Positions 35,465 through 48,002 of a stretch of DNA of 64,000 nucleotides are shown piece by piece. Origin of the DNA: Sipunculus nudus (lineage: Eukaryota > Annelida > Sipuncula > Golfingiida > Sipunculidae). Location: NCBI GenBank assembly GCA_026874595.1, contig CM049315.1, positions 37,898,164 through 37,962,163 of the forward strand. Reading direction: 5' to 3'. Under the pieces are notes generated by a model. That model saw nothing but the letters and a program-made list of their open reading frames with translations, did no database searches and had not been told where the DNA came from. The position numbers and the translations under genes are program-made. Within the stretch, counting starts at the first letter, position 1. Every line of letters begins with the position of its first letter.

Positions 35465-37241
35465 TGCTTGCCGGAAATCTTTTGATTTCTGCAAGCAGGT
35501 TGGTCAGACGGGGATGTCTGTTTGTTTGTCTGTCTGTGTACTCTCTACAGGCCACAATTTTGCAGCAATTGTCTTTTAAACTTATACAGCTGGTAGACAA
35601 GCAAAAGTTTTGGAGGCCTATTTTTTTGGGCGATATAGGTCAAAGGTCAAGGTTAAGGTCATCAAAAGTATACAAAACGTTTTTTTCTTCATATCTGTGT
35701 GACTATTAGTCATATCTACTTCAACTGTAGCTCATTTTAATCGTCATTCCTAGGCCTATCTTCTGTTGTGTAGCTGACTCAATTTGCGGTAACCATGGTA
35801 ATGCATTTTTGGGGAAAAGTGCTTATATTTTTCTAACTTTGTCATTTTTAAAGGTACAGAGGTCTAGTTTTTTGCATCAGGTAGCATTCAACTAGAACTA
35901 CAAGATTTTATTAAAAGTTTTGCAATATCTCGTATTATATCTCGTCAAACGAGATATTTAGAGAGTTCAGTAATCTTGCCCTGGAGGCCACAGTTTTGCA
36001 GGAATCTTTTTGAAACTGACATATCATAAGTCCTACACTATTATCTCGAAATCAATTTGTCATTTTTTGAATGCGGCCGCTAGGGGCACTGTATGCAAAC
36101 CTCCCCAACATATCATGTTTTGGTCATATCTCCAAAAGTATAAGCCCTCATTCACAAAAACTATAGCTTATTTTCTTCCTCTTAGTCTTCACCATAAACT
36201 CGTTAAGTCATCTGGTCTCAATCTTGTGTCACTTGTCAGTATGTCTGTCTGTTTGTCAGATGTCCTCAAATTCGCCTGCTTGCTGTTGCTTGCGTCTCAC
36301 ATATTACGTTCTACAGGCCACAGTTTTGAAAGAATCTTTTTGAAACTATTACATCATATGTCTAACAGTAATATCTCAAAAGAGATTTTTCATTTTCTGG
36401 ATATGGCCACTAGGGGGCGCTGCACTCGACCCTCCCCAACATATCATTTTTTAGCTATATTTCCAGAACTATAAACATCAATTACATAAACTATAGCTTA
36501 TTTTCTCCCTCTGAGTCTTCTCCATAACCTGGTGTAGTCATTTGGACTCAATCTTGAGTCACTTTGTCAGTGTGTCCGCCTGTTTGTCAGTTGTCCTCAA
36601 ATTCGCCTGCTTGCCGGTTCTTGCGTGTCACATATAGCATTCTACAGGCCACAGTTTTAAAAGAATCCTTTTAAATCTATTACATCTTATGTCTTACACT
36701 AATATCTCAAAAAGAATTTTTCATTTTCCAGATATGGCTGCTAGGGGGCGGTGCACTCAAACTTCCACAACATATCATTTTTTGCCCATATCTCCAAAAC
36801 TATTAACCTCAATTACATAAACTATAGCTTATTTTCTTCCTCTGAGGTTTCTCTGTAATATTATTAAGTCATCTGGTCTCAATCTTGGGTTAGTTTTTCA
36901 GTATGTTTGTCTGTTTTTCAGTTGTCCTTAATTTTGACTGCTTCCTGGTTCTTGCGTCTCATATATAGCATTCTACTGGCCACAGTTTTGCAGGAATCGC
37001 TTTGTAACTTACACTTGTAATATTTCGTAACGATATCTGGAAGGCCTATGTTTATTATTCAAATAAGTCAAAGGTCAAGGTCAAGGTGACCAAAACATCA
37101 AAATCTTATTTCCTTCAGACTTTTGTTAATATTGGTCCTATCTTTACAAACGATAGCTTATTTTCTTTCACTTTGACATTACTTGTTCATCTGACTAACA
37201 TTACATCATTTCCGGCAAGCGTGTGACCTCTGGTCATCTAG
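35465..37241 (+). mobile_element. Helentron-like repeat with GCTTGCCGGAAAT termini
   Basis: The 5' motif GCTTGCCGGAAAT (35466-35478) is matched exactly, inverted, at 37208-37220. Then come a hairpin TGACC-TCT-GGTCA (37224-37236) and the end TCTAG|TTT. The core is four tandem units of about 330 bp marked by GGCCACAGTTTTG at 35986, 36316, 36647 and 36978. Each also carries a variant of GCCACTAGGGGGCGCTGCAC. The 154-codon frame at 36010-36474 spans two units and is a repeat artefact. Confidence 0.8.
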
Positions 37242-37244
37242 TTT

Positions 37245-38266
37245 GTCTGTCTGTCCATCCGTCGATCCACACAAATTTGTTTCCAGATGATAACTGGAGG
37301 TTGCATGCATATGGATTTCAAACTTGATTTACATATGGCCCACCACTAAAGCAAGAACATGTATGATTTTGGGGTCACGAGGTCAAAGGTCAGGGTCACA
37401 GGACTTACTTATTTAAAAAGATTATGGCTGCATTTTAAGACAAGCTTTTCATCTCAAACTTTCAATCTTGCGCATTTAGCAGACTTGCCAGTTTCGGGAG
37501 AGCATAAATGAATTTGGGGTCAAAGGTCAAGGTCACAGGGGCCCATCTGTCCACATATTTGTTTCTGGATGATAACTCCAGTTCGGATTGACATATTGGT
37601 TTCAATTTTTACTTATATGACCAACAAATAATGTAAGAACCCTTTTGATTTAAGGGTCATAAGGCCAAAGGTCACGGTCAGAGGACCCACTTCTTTAAAA
37701 AGATTGTTGATGTATTTTTAGCCAAACTTTCTGTCCCAAACATTCTATCTTCCAGATTTTGCTCACCTTCCAATAGTGGAAGTAACTTATGATTTTTGGT
37801 TCATAAGGTCAAGGTCATGGGGGCCATCAATCCACATATTAGTTTCCAGATGATAACACCAGTTTGGTTTGAAATATTGGTTTCAGACTTTACTTATATA
37901 TGGTCCACCACTAAAGTAAGAGCTGTTGATTCTAGGGTCATGAGATCAAAGGTCAAGGTCACAGGACCCACTGTTTTAAAAAGAGTGTGGTTGCATTTTA
38001 AGCCAAACTTTTCATCTTAATCCTTCCATCATCAACATGTGGTGCACCTGCTAATAGGGGAAGTTTCCTTTTGATTTTGGGGTCATAAGGTCAAAGGTTA
38101 AGGTCACAGGGCCCATCCATTCACATTTTTTTTTATGGAATATAATTCCAAGTTAGGTAGACAGGTTGGCTTCAAACTGATCACAGGACTAATATTTTGG
38201 AAAACCTCATAAACGTTTATCCCTATAGACAAGTGCAGCTGAGCGTAGAGACCCATGGGTCCCTAG
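37245..38266 (+). mobile_element. Repeat with GGTCAAAGGTCA core and GACCCATGGGTC-CCTAG end
   Basis: The core units carry GGTCAAAGGTCAAGGTCACA-like blocks near 37380, 37520, 37660, 37806, 37947 and 38090 (about 140-145 bp apart, two alternating types). The 3' end is GCAGCTGAGCGTAGAGACCC, completing a GACCCATGGGTC palindrome (38250-38261), then CCTAG|TTT. The end is close to that of the AGCTCAGCTGAC family although the core is different. The 5' limit is uncertain and abuts the previous element. Confidence 0.68.
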
Positions 38267-41200
38267 TTTATTGCTGGTGTGCTGGGTGAGCACTAGAACA
38301 TCTGTGACATTCTGGTTCAATGGCATATGATTTTGGAGGGTTTTTTTTCTCACCTTGAACATGTGATAGCCTGCCGTCCATGCATGTCCAGTACCCAGTC
38401 ACTCGTGGGTGGAGAGAGCTGACCCTTGATATAAAGACTTTGGCAAGGAATTTTGGTGAGGAAGGCAGTCTGTGCAGGATGAGACCAACAACCCTGTGGT
38501 CCCAAGTCCAATGCCCAACTCATTTCACCACCATGCTCCTCGAATTGACTTTTGATGTTTCTTAAATACCCTGAATCTAAGTCCATCCCTTAAAGGGTAG
38601 TAAATGTATTGTGTCAGTTTATTATCACAGTCTTTCTGTGTTTGGCATATCCACAGATATGACAAAGAACTTAACTGGAAGTTGGAAAGGTCATATTTTG
38701 TGCTGCTTTTGATTTATTGTATTTTAAGCCGACACCCCAACATAAATCTAAACTAGTATTTCAAAAGCATGTTTTCTTATCAGTGTTAATTCTTTATTTT
38801 TAATAAACATGTAAAGCCTAATCAATATTGAAATTTTTTAAAACCCAAATTTAATTTTATAAAATTGTTTATTGAAGCATGTTTTTTTTTTCATCTGATT
38901 TAGTTCCTATCCTCAATAAACATTGTATCTGAAATATTAGTCATGACAGGTCAACCTGAATGCTGTTTTCATAACCTGGTGTGTCAACAGGATAAGTGGC
39001 TTTGGTATAATACTTCATAATTTTCAACAGTTATTTCATCGTTTTCAAGTGCGTTTGCATGAGCCATGAAGTAGCTGATCCTGAGGTGCTGTTTTGTGTG
39101 TAAACAATAGATGACTTGCATCCTACGCACAGACATACCACAGCCATGCATTATTTGGCCAGTTGACCACCTGGGGCCCAAAGAGGTTGGGAGAAGGGAT
39201 TATTTCTTAGATCTCAAGCATTTTGTGACACCTTCTATGTTTGTAAATCTTAACCCAACTAGATCTTTCTTCTTTAACTTTAACTTTAGTAAGAGTAACT
39301 TGTATGTTACATCAAAGCTTGGTTGTGTTAAAGATTAAGGATTTGTTCAAAATATTTTTATTGAAAATTTTGAGATCTTTACTAATAGTGGTTTCTTTGT
39401 TTGTTTTTTTTTTTTGCAATTTAATAATTTACCTGCCCACCTTGTAAATACACATGTAAACCAATAAATTAACAATATTTGTATTCCATCTTCTAAATAG
39501 TAAAGTTACTGGTGTCCCAGACAGCTTGAAAATAGGGTTTGAATTTTAATATATTTTGTATGAGGTTTGGAGGGGCCACTTAAAGCTTCAACCCTCTAAT
39601 TTAAGCATTTTATACAATATAAATGCTTGGCACCAATTTTTTCTTTGATCTCCACTTCAACACAGAAAATATTTAAGTATAAGTACGGCCCTTGAACATA
39701 ACTAAGGTAAGATATATTTCAATCTAAATCTAGCTATTAAAAGATATTTTCAGTTAAATTCATGAATTATTTAACCATTGTATACCTGTCACACACCCTG
39801 ACACAAATCCTTTAATTTTTTATGACAGTTAATTGACACATAAAATATATCTTGTATAGTATTTTGTTAAGACAACATCACAGCAGTAAGCCCTACAAAA
39901 ATAAAGGATATGAGACAGGATGCAATTCAAAGCCAGCAGTTTTGAAAAAAAAAATCTTTGGGATGCTCAGACAGTAACAATATATAGTTTATGAGACTTA
40001 AATCCAGAGGGAATCCAAAACCCTAACAAAATACCAGTCATAAGTTTGCCTTCATCCTCATTTGGCAGACAGTGCCACCTGAATGTCAGCCTTAAACTGG
40101 AGGTGTGTTTGATGAAGAGCTAGCTGGAGATAGGTTTGTGCTCTCAGTACAAGGACTGTCACACCGGTCCTGGGATTCTGGTTGGTTCCCTCAGGCATAA
40201 GTTCATCTCCTGATACTGATTCAGTTTACTGTAACAGCTGCTGCGACAGCAGTACCAGCTGTTGCTGAAGCTTAATCAATGCTGTGTTTGACTGCAAGCT
40301 GCAGCCTCACTCATTTCAACTCAGGCATTGCTCACCAGTGAAGCAGTTTTCACAAAGAAAATGAGTTTCCAAACATGTGCTAAAGGAAATTAGGCTTCCC
40401 CACCTAAAAACATGTCCTCCCTGTGGATATCAAGGTTTGAAAAATTAATGAACAGGTGACATTTTGAACTGATATCTTTATTTCCATGACTAACCTGGCA
40501 GGTTGTGCTTCATAAAACTTCAGAAAGGAGTTTTTAGTGAAATACATTTTTTTTAGAAATTTAGTGATGCATCAGTATTTACATAGTGAAATAAATATCA
40601 TTGTTTCCTTGCTTAGCATTTTTCTTACTTTTTGAAATCTTAATACCAGGCCTAAAATGGAATGTGCACAGAAGTTTCTAATAAAAAAATATATGTTTGT
40701 TTGAATTCACACAATAAAGAATTTTTTGTATCCTTGTTTTTTCCACACCTGTATACAGTTTGTCTGTATGTAACCAAAGCCGACTCTCTGTCATGGTAAG
40801 TTCCATGTTACACTCTTTGTTGTTACATTGTCCGCCGTTCTGTTGCCTTTATCATACTGGCTCTCCATAGTAAAGCAGATTTTGTTAAGTGTCTTGGCTT
40901 GAAAGTTCTCATCAGATTCCTAGATATGCCTTTGTGAGTTCTCTGTGGAAACCCATAGTACATCAAATTTACTTTCCTTCTTCAGTAAAGGATGCAAGAC
41001 AAGATTTCCAGTACTTCATGCCAGTAGAAATATAATTGTTCAAGGTGCACCTGTGACATTGCATTGAGAAATTGATGCATTGAATTGAATGACCTCTTTT
41101 TAATAAAAAATAAAGCAAATCTAAAGCTATGATAAAGTTAAGTAAGAAGTGCTTTTAGTTTATCATTACATAGATCAGTGATGAATAATGTATATGCTTC

Positions 41201-42485
41201 TGGCAAAGTCATTTTGTAGAGTTTTTGGGTCATTGGTCATTATTTGCAGGATCTATATATTTCATAACCTTTGTGATGACATAAATTTATGGGGCTGAAC
41301 AAGTGACCCCAAGGTTGTGGGTTAGTGTCCTGTTCTAACCTCCTTCCATGCTAAGACTTGTAGCCCAAGTCTTACCACATGTCTGCGCTTTTTCCACCCA
41401 GGCTCTGGTCATTATATTGGCAGGCAAATGCAGAAGGAATAACTTTCCAGCATTAATTTTTGCTGAATGAGACTGACTTTGTCAGAGCTATCAGACTGTT
41501 TACTCCCGCCTTTTTTATTATGCACATTAATAAAAATGGATCAAAAACAGCTTTCACATTAAGTACATTACAGTATTCACATGAATTAAAATTACTAAGT
41601 AAAACATCTAAATTTAAAAAAAAATGATGGAATTCATTTTAACTTTAGATCAGTCATATATACTTAGAAAATAAAAAAAAAGTATTTAGAAAATAAAATA
41701 TAACATTTTGAGCTTGGATCACATGAAAGCAAAATACACTAACCAGAAAGCTTAATACACTCACCAAAGCTGAACAGTGTGTCCTATGGAAAAGAAAAGA
41801 AAATAAGTACTCCTAATGATTTGCTGTATAGGGCTACTTGCTGTTAAGGGGAGATATCCCAACTGGTTTACTTTCTTATGGAAGACAAATAGTCTTTTGT
41901 CCATGCAGCCTTCCACTTGTCCAAACTAACTGTTCTGTTATTTATAGGTAGTGGTTGAGCAATGCTTGGGGATTGAGAGAGGTGGTCCAACGGGACCATC
42001 AATACATGGTGATCTCCTGATGATGTATCAGTCAGATCCTGCCTCTTGTGCAAAAAGATCTCACCATGATTTTTGAAAACTCCTCTTGAAGCTTTGGATT
42101 TTCAGGCTAACATTTACAACTTACAGACAAAGCTCGTTTTCTTTAAAAAAAAAAAAAAAACAGAAGACTTCCTGGACTGAGGCTTAATTAGTCAGTCACA
42201 CTTGTAACAGGACACACAGCCACCAGACAAATTAATACACTTGGGTAATACTTACATAGGATTTTACCATATAAGGTGCACTCATGCTATTTTATTGTGA
42301 CATATCTGAGGATTGATAGATCAATTTGCTGGTCTAGATGGTGATGCCTTTTCATAACTTCAGTGTTCTTGTCTGACTATGATGTATTGCCTTCGTCTTG
42401 CCCATTGCAATTTTTTTTTATTTCATGGAGAGTTTATGAACCAGTGATGCATGTTACCAGCAGGTTCACTTCTATCATTTCTTTT
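38267..42485. other. Intronic sequence, nothing recognised
   Basis: About 4.2 kb, AT-rich with a short CAGCTGCTGC-rich stretch near 40230-40275. No convincing exon or transposon ends are seen. Short frames here (for example 38350-38586 and 41868-42053) lack domains. Confidence 0.45.
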
Positions 42486-42489
42486 TTTA

Positions 42490-42695
42490 GGGCAGAAGTG
42501 GGTGCCCTATAGTAATCATCCTGTCCGTCTGTCTGTCTTAACCTCTGTTTGTCAACAGTATCATTTCCGGATGATAACTTCAGTTTCGATTCACATATGG
42601 ATTTCAAACTTTTAAATATAAATGGCACACCACTAAAGCAAGAACCCTTTGGGGTCTTGAGGACAAAGGTCAAGGTCTCAAGACACATTTTTAGC
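42490..42695 (+). repeat. AGTGGGTGCCCTATAG-type repeat piece
   Basis: It begins AGTGGGTGCCCTATAGTAAT, then a CTGTC-rich stretch and one unit of the GGTCAAAGGTCAAGG core. The leading motif also occurs at 35421, just before the 35465 element. Confidence 0.55.
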
Positions 42696-43420
42696 AACCT
42701 GTGAGCTTATGCGATGGCATCATGCCTCATGCGTTGTGCTTTGTCTGTACGTTTACCATTGCTATCTAAAAAGGCAAGAGCAAGCATCACCAAATTTTTT
42801 GCAAATAATCAGTCATCTGAAAAACTCTATGGGATTTTGTTTATTTTTTCTAACTGCATTTTCTTAGATTTTATAGGGAAAAAGCTAAAAAAAGCTTTAA
42901 AATCTTCTCCAAAACTGCCCAGCCAAATTGTCCTATATTTCACAGAAGTGATCCCTGGAACAATCTGTCTCAAGTTTGTTTGAATGGTTCAGGTTCCATG
43001 ATTTTTGCTGAGTTACAGGAGGTTGAACTTAGTCATCTGTCCATAAAAGCACACTTAAATTAAAATCTCAGTAACTGCTGGAGCTATCATCACCAAATTT
43101 TATGCCAATGTTTGTCACATAAGTCATATCTGAAATTGAGGTATTGATGGCACCACCTATATTAATCTGTTTTTTACAAGCAAAAATGTAATTTTAGACT
43201 CTTCTAGTTTATACACTGTTTTATGATGAAACTGTTAAGCTGATTGGTTTAAAATTTACAAGAATTATTCTATAGTAGGGTTCTGGCAGTTTTATAAGAA
43301 TAGATTGGGTAAATGCGGCTTTAAAAAAGCAGTGTAGCCAATTGAAAAAGGCTTTCAATGTTTGAAATCAGATTGGACAAAATGCCCAGTTTCAACATGC
43401 CTAGTCAAGAGGTCACTCAG
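42695..43420 (+). repeat. Dispersed repeat, copy 1 (GTGAGCTTATGYGATGG)
   Basis: It starts near AGCAACCTGTGAGCTTATGC and runs through GGCAAGAGCAAGCATCACCA and AACTGCATTTTCTTAGATTT. A second copy of the same order begins near 43612. Noncoding. Confidence 0.65.
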
Positions 43421-43476
43421 TTCAACCAGGTTAGGTCCAGACATCATCATGGCAATTGACCTGGTTTTGTCTGGTT

Positions 43477-43537
43477 TCTAGACGATGTGTCTAGACATCT
43501 AGACTTATCTTCTAGATGTCTAGACACATCGTCTAGA
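43477..43537. repeat. Perfect 27-bp inverted repeat with 7-nt loop
   Basis: Arms 43477-43503 and 43511-43537 are exact reverse complements; the loop is CTTATCT. Each arm contains three TCTAGA palindromes, so smaller nested hairpins are possible too. It lies between the two dispersed repeat copies. Confidence 0.95.
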
Positions 43538-43611
43538 CGCAGAATGCCTATATTAGAACTAGTTGAACTATATCTTTCAACTGTTTGAGAAAAACTTTGT
43601 TTGCATTTTTA

Positions 43612-43915
43612 GCGAGTCTGTGAGCTTATGTGATGGTGTGGCATCGTCCGTCATGTGTCATAGCTATATCAAAAAGGGCAGGAGCTAGCATTACCAAATT
43701 TTTAGCAAAAAAATTAGTCATCTAAAAATTATATCAGATTTTGCTTATTTCTTGGCTAACTGCATTTTCTTAGATTTTATAGGGGAAAAGCTTAAAAAAA
43801 CATTTTTAAAATGTTCTTCTCGGAAACCATGCTGCCACATTGTCTGTTCGTCTGTCCCAATAATCCTCCCTCGAAAAAAGAACATATCCGAAATATCCTG
43901 ACTGATACATCCTAG
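43612..43915 (+). repeat. Dispersed repeat, copy 2
   Basis: Same order as copy 1: GTGAGCTTATGTGATGG, a GTCATGTGTCAT block, AAAAAGGGCAGGAGCTAGCA, then CTAACTGCATTTTCTTAGAT. It is roughly 80% identical by eye. Confidence 0.65.
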
Positions 43916-43989
43916 TTTTAAAATGTCCTAGTCCAAAACTTGCAGGTCTGAAACGTCCATTTTGCTGAAATAATAATGACTAAGGTAAA

Positions 43990-45223
43990 TATGCAGTACA
44001 TAAGAGGATCAATATTAAATTTTAAAAATAAACCTCCATTCATACACCCAAACTTTGCACAGGTTCCCATTAGACCTGTAGGCCTTGTTAAAAACTTTGT
44101 GGATGCATTTAAAGCCAAACTTTTCATGCCAGTCTTTCCATCTTACACGTATAGGACACCTGCCAACAGGGAAACATCTCTATCAATCTTGGGGTTACAA
44201 GTTCAAAGGTCAAGGTCACAGGAGCCATCTGTCCACAAATTCATTTCCAGATGATAACTCCAGTTGGGTTTCATATATGGATTTCAAACTTAATATATAA
44301 ATGGCCCACCACTAAAGCAAGAACCCTATTGATTTTGGGTTCATGAGGTCAAAGGTCAAGGTCACAGTCCCCACATCTTTAAAAAGATCGTAGATGCATT
44401 TTAAGCAAAACCTTACATACCAGAGGTTCTATCTTAATAACACAGCTCACCTGCCAATAGGCACATATTGACCGTACAGGTAATGCTCTCAAATAAAAGA
44501 CTGTGTTTATAGCGTATCCCATGTTTATAATGCAACCTACCCTGTGATAGTTTGTCCGAGGAGCACGTGTAGAATTAATGCATGAAACACACATTTAATT
44601 AAGCATGTAAGCAAGGAGGGAAATCATTTCAGCGGGTGGCTCATGTCATATCAAAGGCTAATTTGAAGAAAGAGAGGTCAGTGGTCCATGAGGTAACCCT
44701 TCAAACCTGTCGGGCGAGCAATATAAAAAGCTAATTAGCATAAGGAGCGGTCAGTAGTCCATGAGACCATTGTCGCACATGAATATCCGGGATTTTTGTG
44801 CATAATAGACATATTTTACCATACAATTACCCCATATATACATTTATCAGATATTCTTATAAACAGAGAATTTTATTAAGAAGATATAGGAAAAGGTTTT
44901 GGTTTTCCTTATTTTATACAATTAAACAGGATCTACAATTTTACGAAATACAATTAAGCAGGACTGACTGTATATGTCCAACCAAAAAAGGGTTAAGGTC
45001 TCAGAATTCATAATTCTAAACAGTTGTGAATGCCTTTTAAGCCAAACTTTTCTTGCCAGTCTTTCCATCTTGTTTCAGTTTAAATACTGGTTTAATCAGT
45101 TTCCTCTGTCTCTGCATGTAATCAGGTCTTTTATTATATTTTTTTTCCAAGCAACGCTCAGCCCACACTAGAAGTCTATGGGCTTTTAGCGGGGCCCTTC
45201 CTGACCTGTCAGTATTCATCTAG
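43990..45223 (+). mobile_element. GGTCAAGGTCACAG-cored repeat ending in a CTGAC hairpin and CTAG
   Basis: Core pieces lie at 44080-44460. They are interrupted by about 570 bp of unrelated sequence with two loose copies of a GAGGTCAGTGGTCCATGAG block (near 44670 and 44750). The core resumes at about 45030 with TTTTAAGCCAAACTTTTCTT. The 3' end has CTGAC-CT-GTCAG (45201-45212), then ATCTAG|TTT. The 5' end is not defined. Confidence 0.55.
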
Positions 45224-45693
45224 TTTGTAACATTGGAGAATTATATTTAATAACTGATTTTCTTTTAATAACATAATTTTTTCATGACTGTCAAGTGCAA
45301 TCTTGATGCAGAAATTGATATCCGAGTCAAGCAAAAACTGATATTTTGTTATCATTTTTAATGTTTATTTACTCAGTTATGGTTGATTCTGTCATTCATC
45401 TTTAATAGTTTCAATCAGGGTCTGCATTTTCTCAATTTTACAGGTTTCTGCCTTAATTTCTATAATTTTCTTGTGTGAGACTGGCGTGCTTGTGATCACC
45501 ATGTGTACATATGAATCACTTTCTTCTGAAATTGTCCCTGTTTTTGATTTAGGGTCAGTTGACCTAGAGCCTGCATCTGCTGTTACTAGCAACTTTCCTG
45601 GTATGTATATCACTCCAAGTCATTTTTCTGGACTTTAAGCATTAATCTCTTGTACTCTGAGTAGACAGTCAGCTAGTGCTTTCTTGAACTGAC

Positions 45694-46800
45694 CTATGTG
45701 AGGCTTATGGTCTGCCTGGACCTTGGCTCCATGTATAAACTGATGAAACTGTTCACATGTATGCTGAGTAGCTCTTTCTCAAGTTGTGCATATCTGGTTT
45801 CAGCAACAGTCATAGCTCGAGAAGCATATGCCACTGGTTTGCAGTCTTTTTGGTGAAGCTGATACAGTACTTGTGATATTCTGATTGGTTTCTTCAGGTC
45901 ATAATAAACAAGTACTGGCTTTGTGGTTATGACATCTTTGAGCATCTGCCACATCTTTTCTTGTTCTGGTCCCCATTGCCACTGAGATGTCTGGGGTAGT
46001 AACATTCTTAGTGGTGCTGTTTTTCCTGTCAGCTCAGGCACCCATTTGCCTCAGTATGTGAACATTCCAAGAAATCTATGTATTTCCTGCTGGTTTTAGG
46101 GCCGTTCCATGTTTAAAATAGCAGCAACTTTGTTTTGATCAGGTTTTATCCCTTCACTTGTAAGTTTTTCTCCTAGAAACACAAGTTCCTGTACACCTAG
46201 CAAGCATTTACTTCAGATTGATCTGGCTTGCAGCTTCCAGTGCTTGTTTTAAGGCAGCATCATGTTGTTCCAGGGTGGCACCCCAGATAATGACATCATC
46301 CATGGATGTGTCTGCTCCAGGTATATCTTGAAATATTTAGTGAACTATTTTATGATAAACCTCTGGAGCTGATAAAATACCAAATGGTAACCTCAGGTAT
46401 CAATAGCAACCAAATGGTGTTGTGAATGAACATTTATTACTACTGCTTTCATCCAGTTGCTCTTGCCAAAAACCTTGTGAAACATCCAGTTTAGAGAAAT
46501 ACTGGGCATCTAAGAACTTCACCATTTTCTCCTCTCTGCTTGGCAGTTTGTGATGCTGTCACTTTATTGCCCTATTCAAGTTTAGCGGATCCATACATAT
46601 ACAGATGTCCCCATTAGGTTTCTTAGCAACAACAACAGAGTTCACCCAGTCTGTATGTTTTGTTGACAGGTTTTATGACTGAGTTTTTCCATTTGGTCTA
46701 GTTCTGCTTTCAGTTTATCATATACTGTGAATCAAACTTTCCTGCATGGATTGACTTGCGGTGGGACTGATTCATTAACCACAATTGTATGTTGACCTGG
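45694..46800 (-). pseudogene. Reverse transcriptase and RNase H remains of gypsy copy A
   Basis: RT blocks are readable across two or three frames with several stops: an FLDAQYFSKLD palm block, LRLPFGILSAPE, and a catalytic block reading SMDDVIIWG near 46281-46310. RNase H follows from 46041, with KPVAYASRAM and ETRYAQLEKELL, but the leading catalytic Asp region looks deleted. It cannot encode an active polymerase. Confidence 0.8.
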
Positions 46801-46963
46801 TAAACATCCTAGGATTTGAAATACATATTTATACTCATCTTTCAAGTTTTTTTTTATCTTTCTGCTGTTGTTGTTTTCTCACTTATTCTCTTGATCAGTT
46901 GGAGATTTTCACGTGCAACACATCCAAGAAGTAAGAGTTTTGTCCCTAGTACAACAAAATATG

Positions 46964-47161
46964 TCATTTCATGTGGCCAGTTTTGCATTTTCCCCAAACT
47001 GGTATTTGATGACTTCCAAAACCACTCAGTTTCTGTGATGTTAGGTTTAGCTCAGGTTTGGTTTCTAGACTATTGTGGTCGGTTTCTGTCAGTATATGTA
47101 CTTGTGCTCCTGTGTCCATTTTCACTGTAATGTTATGTCGATTCACCTTGACTGTTTCCAA
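46964..47161 (-). pseudogene. Aspartic protease fragment of gypsy copy A
   Basis: It contains the active-site motif as VKMDTGAQVHIL and the downstream GFGSHQIPVWGK flap-like region. Frame open for 64 codons only. Confidence 0.8.
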
Positions 47162-47597
47162 TCTATCACTATGCTGTGTGACTGTATCTATTGTGATTAT
47201 GTCATGAGTTCAGCCATCCTCTGAACCTTAATCTTCCTGCAACACTTAGCAAAGTGGATTCTCCCTTTGCATTTCTGACATGTTTGCCCATTATACAGCA
47301 GGACAATTTCCTGATGTGTGTTGAGCTACATTTGCCACATTTGTGTCTTCTCCTGGACTGTTGCATGTTTTGTGACTTTTGTAACCTGTGTGGTTGGGGT
47401 GCTTTTTGTGCTCTTAGATATGCTTTTTGTTTTGTACTGATTTCATGAGCAAAAACTACACTTGGTTCTTCTGTTTATTATTGGACCTGTAGTTTTGCTG
47501 ATTCAGCAGCACTTCACATCCTCAGTGCTTTATCTAGAGTTAAGTCATCCTCTCTTAATAATGTTTCTCGTATGGAACTTTCTTTAATTCGGCAGAC

Positions 47598-48002
47598 TCA
47601 CCACTCTTTTACAAGTGAATTTTCCAGTTGCCCAAACTCACAGGTTTTACTTAGGGCCTTTAGTCTTGTTGTACACTGATCAGTCATTTCATCTGCTTCC
47701 TGATTACCCCTATTAAAGTGAAACATCTCAAGGGTATATTTTTCTTTGGTGAACAATTGATCAAATTTTTCCAGAACTTTGTCTAGTTTCATCTCATCAC
47801 CAGCTTTAAATTTGAAGGTATTATACAATTCTATGCCTTTTTCTCCTATCACATTAAGCAACAATGATGTTTTACTTATGTCAGGTCTTTCCCTTGCGCC
47901 TGTGGCTTTGAGGTATAATTCGAACCCTTGGCAAAATCTTTGCCAATTGTACATCACATTGCCAGTGAGACACAGTTCAGGTGGCAGTTTAAGCGAATCC
48001 AT
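47598..48002 (-). pseudogene. gag fragment of gypsy copy A
   Basis: 134 open codons starting MDSLKLPPEL, with the gag-like W-x(4)-F-x(3)-LYLKATG block and LYNTFKF. It ends at a stop soon after CEFGQLENSL. It lacks the following nucleocapsid part in the same frame; a knuckle of CX2CX4HX4C form appears about 300 bp on. Confidence 0.8.

Larger units (their letters stand above)
45392..48002 (-). mobile_element. Ty3/gypsy retrotransposon copy A, decayed, no integrase
   Basis: On the minus strand the order is gag (48002-47598), zinc knuckle (about 47285-47240), aspartic protease (47161-46964), reverse transcriptase (about 46800-46050), RNase H (46041-45694) and a linker (45613-45392). The style is that of the K02A2.6-type gypsy group common in molluscs. 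Stops and frameshifts break gag-pol throughout and the integrase is absent, so the copy is 3'-truncated. No LTRs were found. Confidence 0.85.

Noticed and set aside
36010-36474. 154-codon frame
   Set aside because: It covers two copies of the 330-bp repeat unit and repeats itself; a repeat artefact.
38350-38586. 78-codon minus frame and 61-codon plus frame overlapping
   Set aside because: Mutually exclusive, no family, next to a repeat end.
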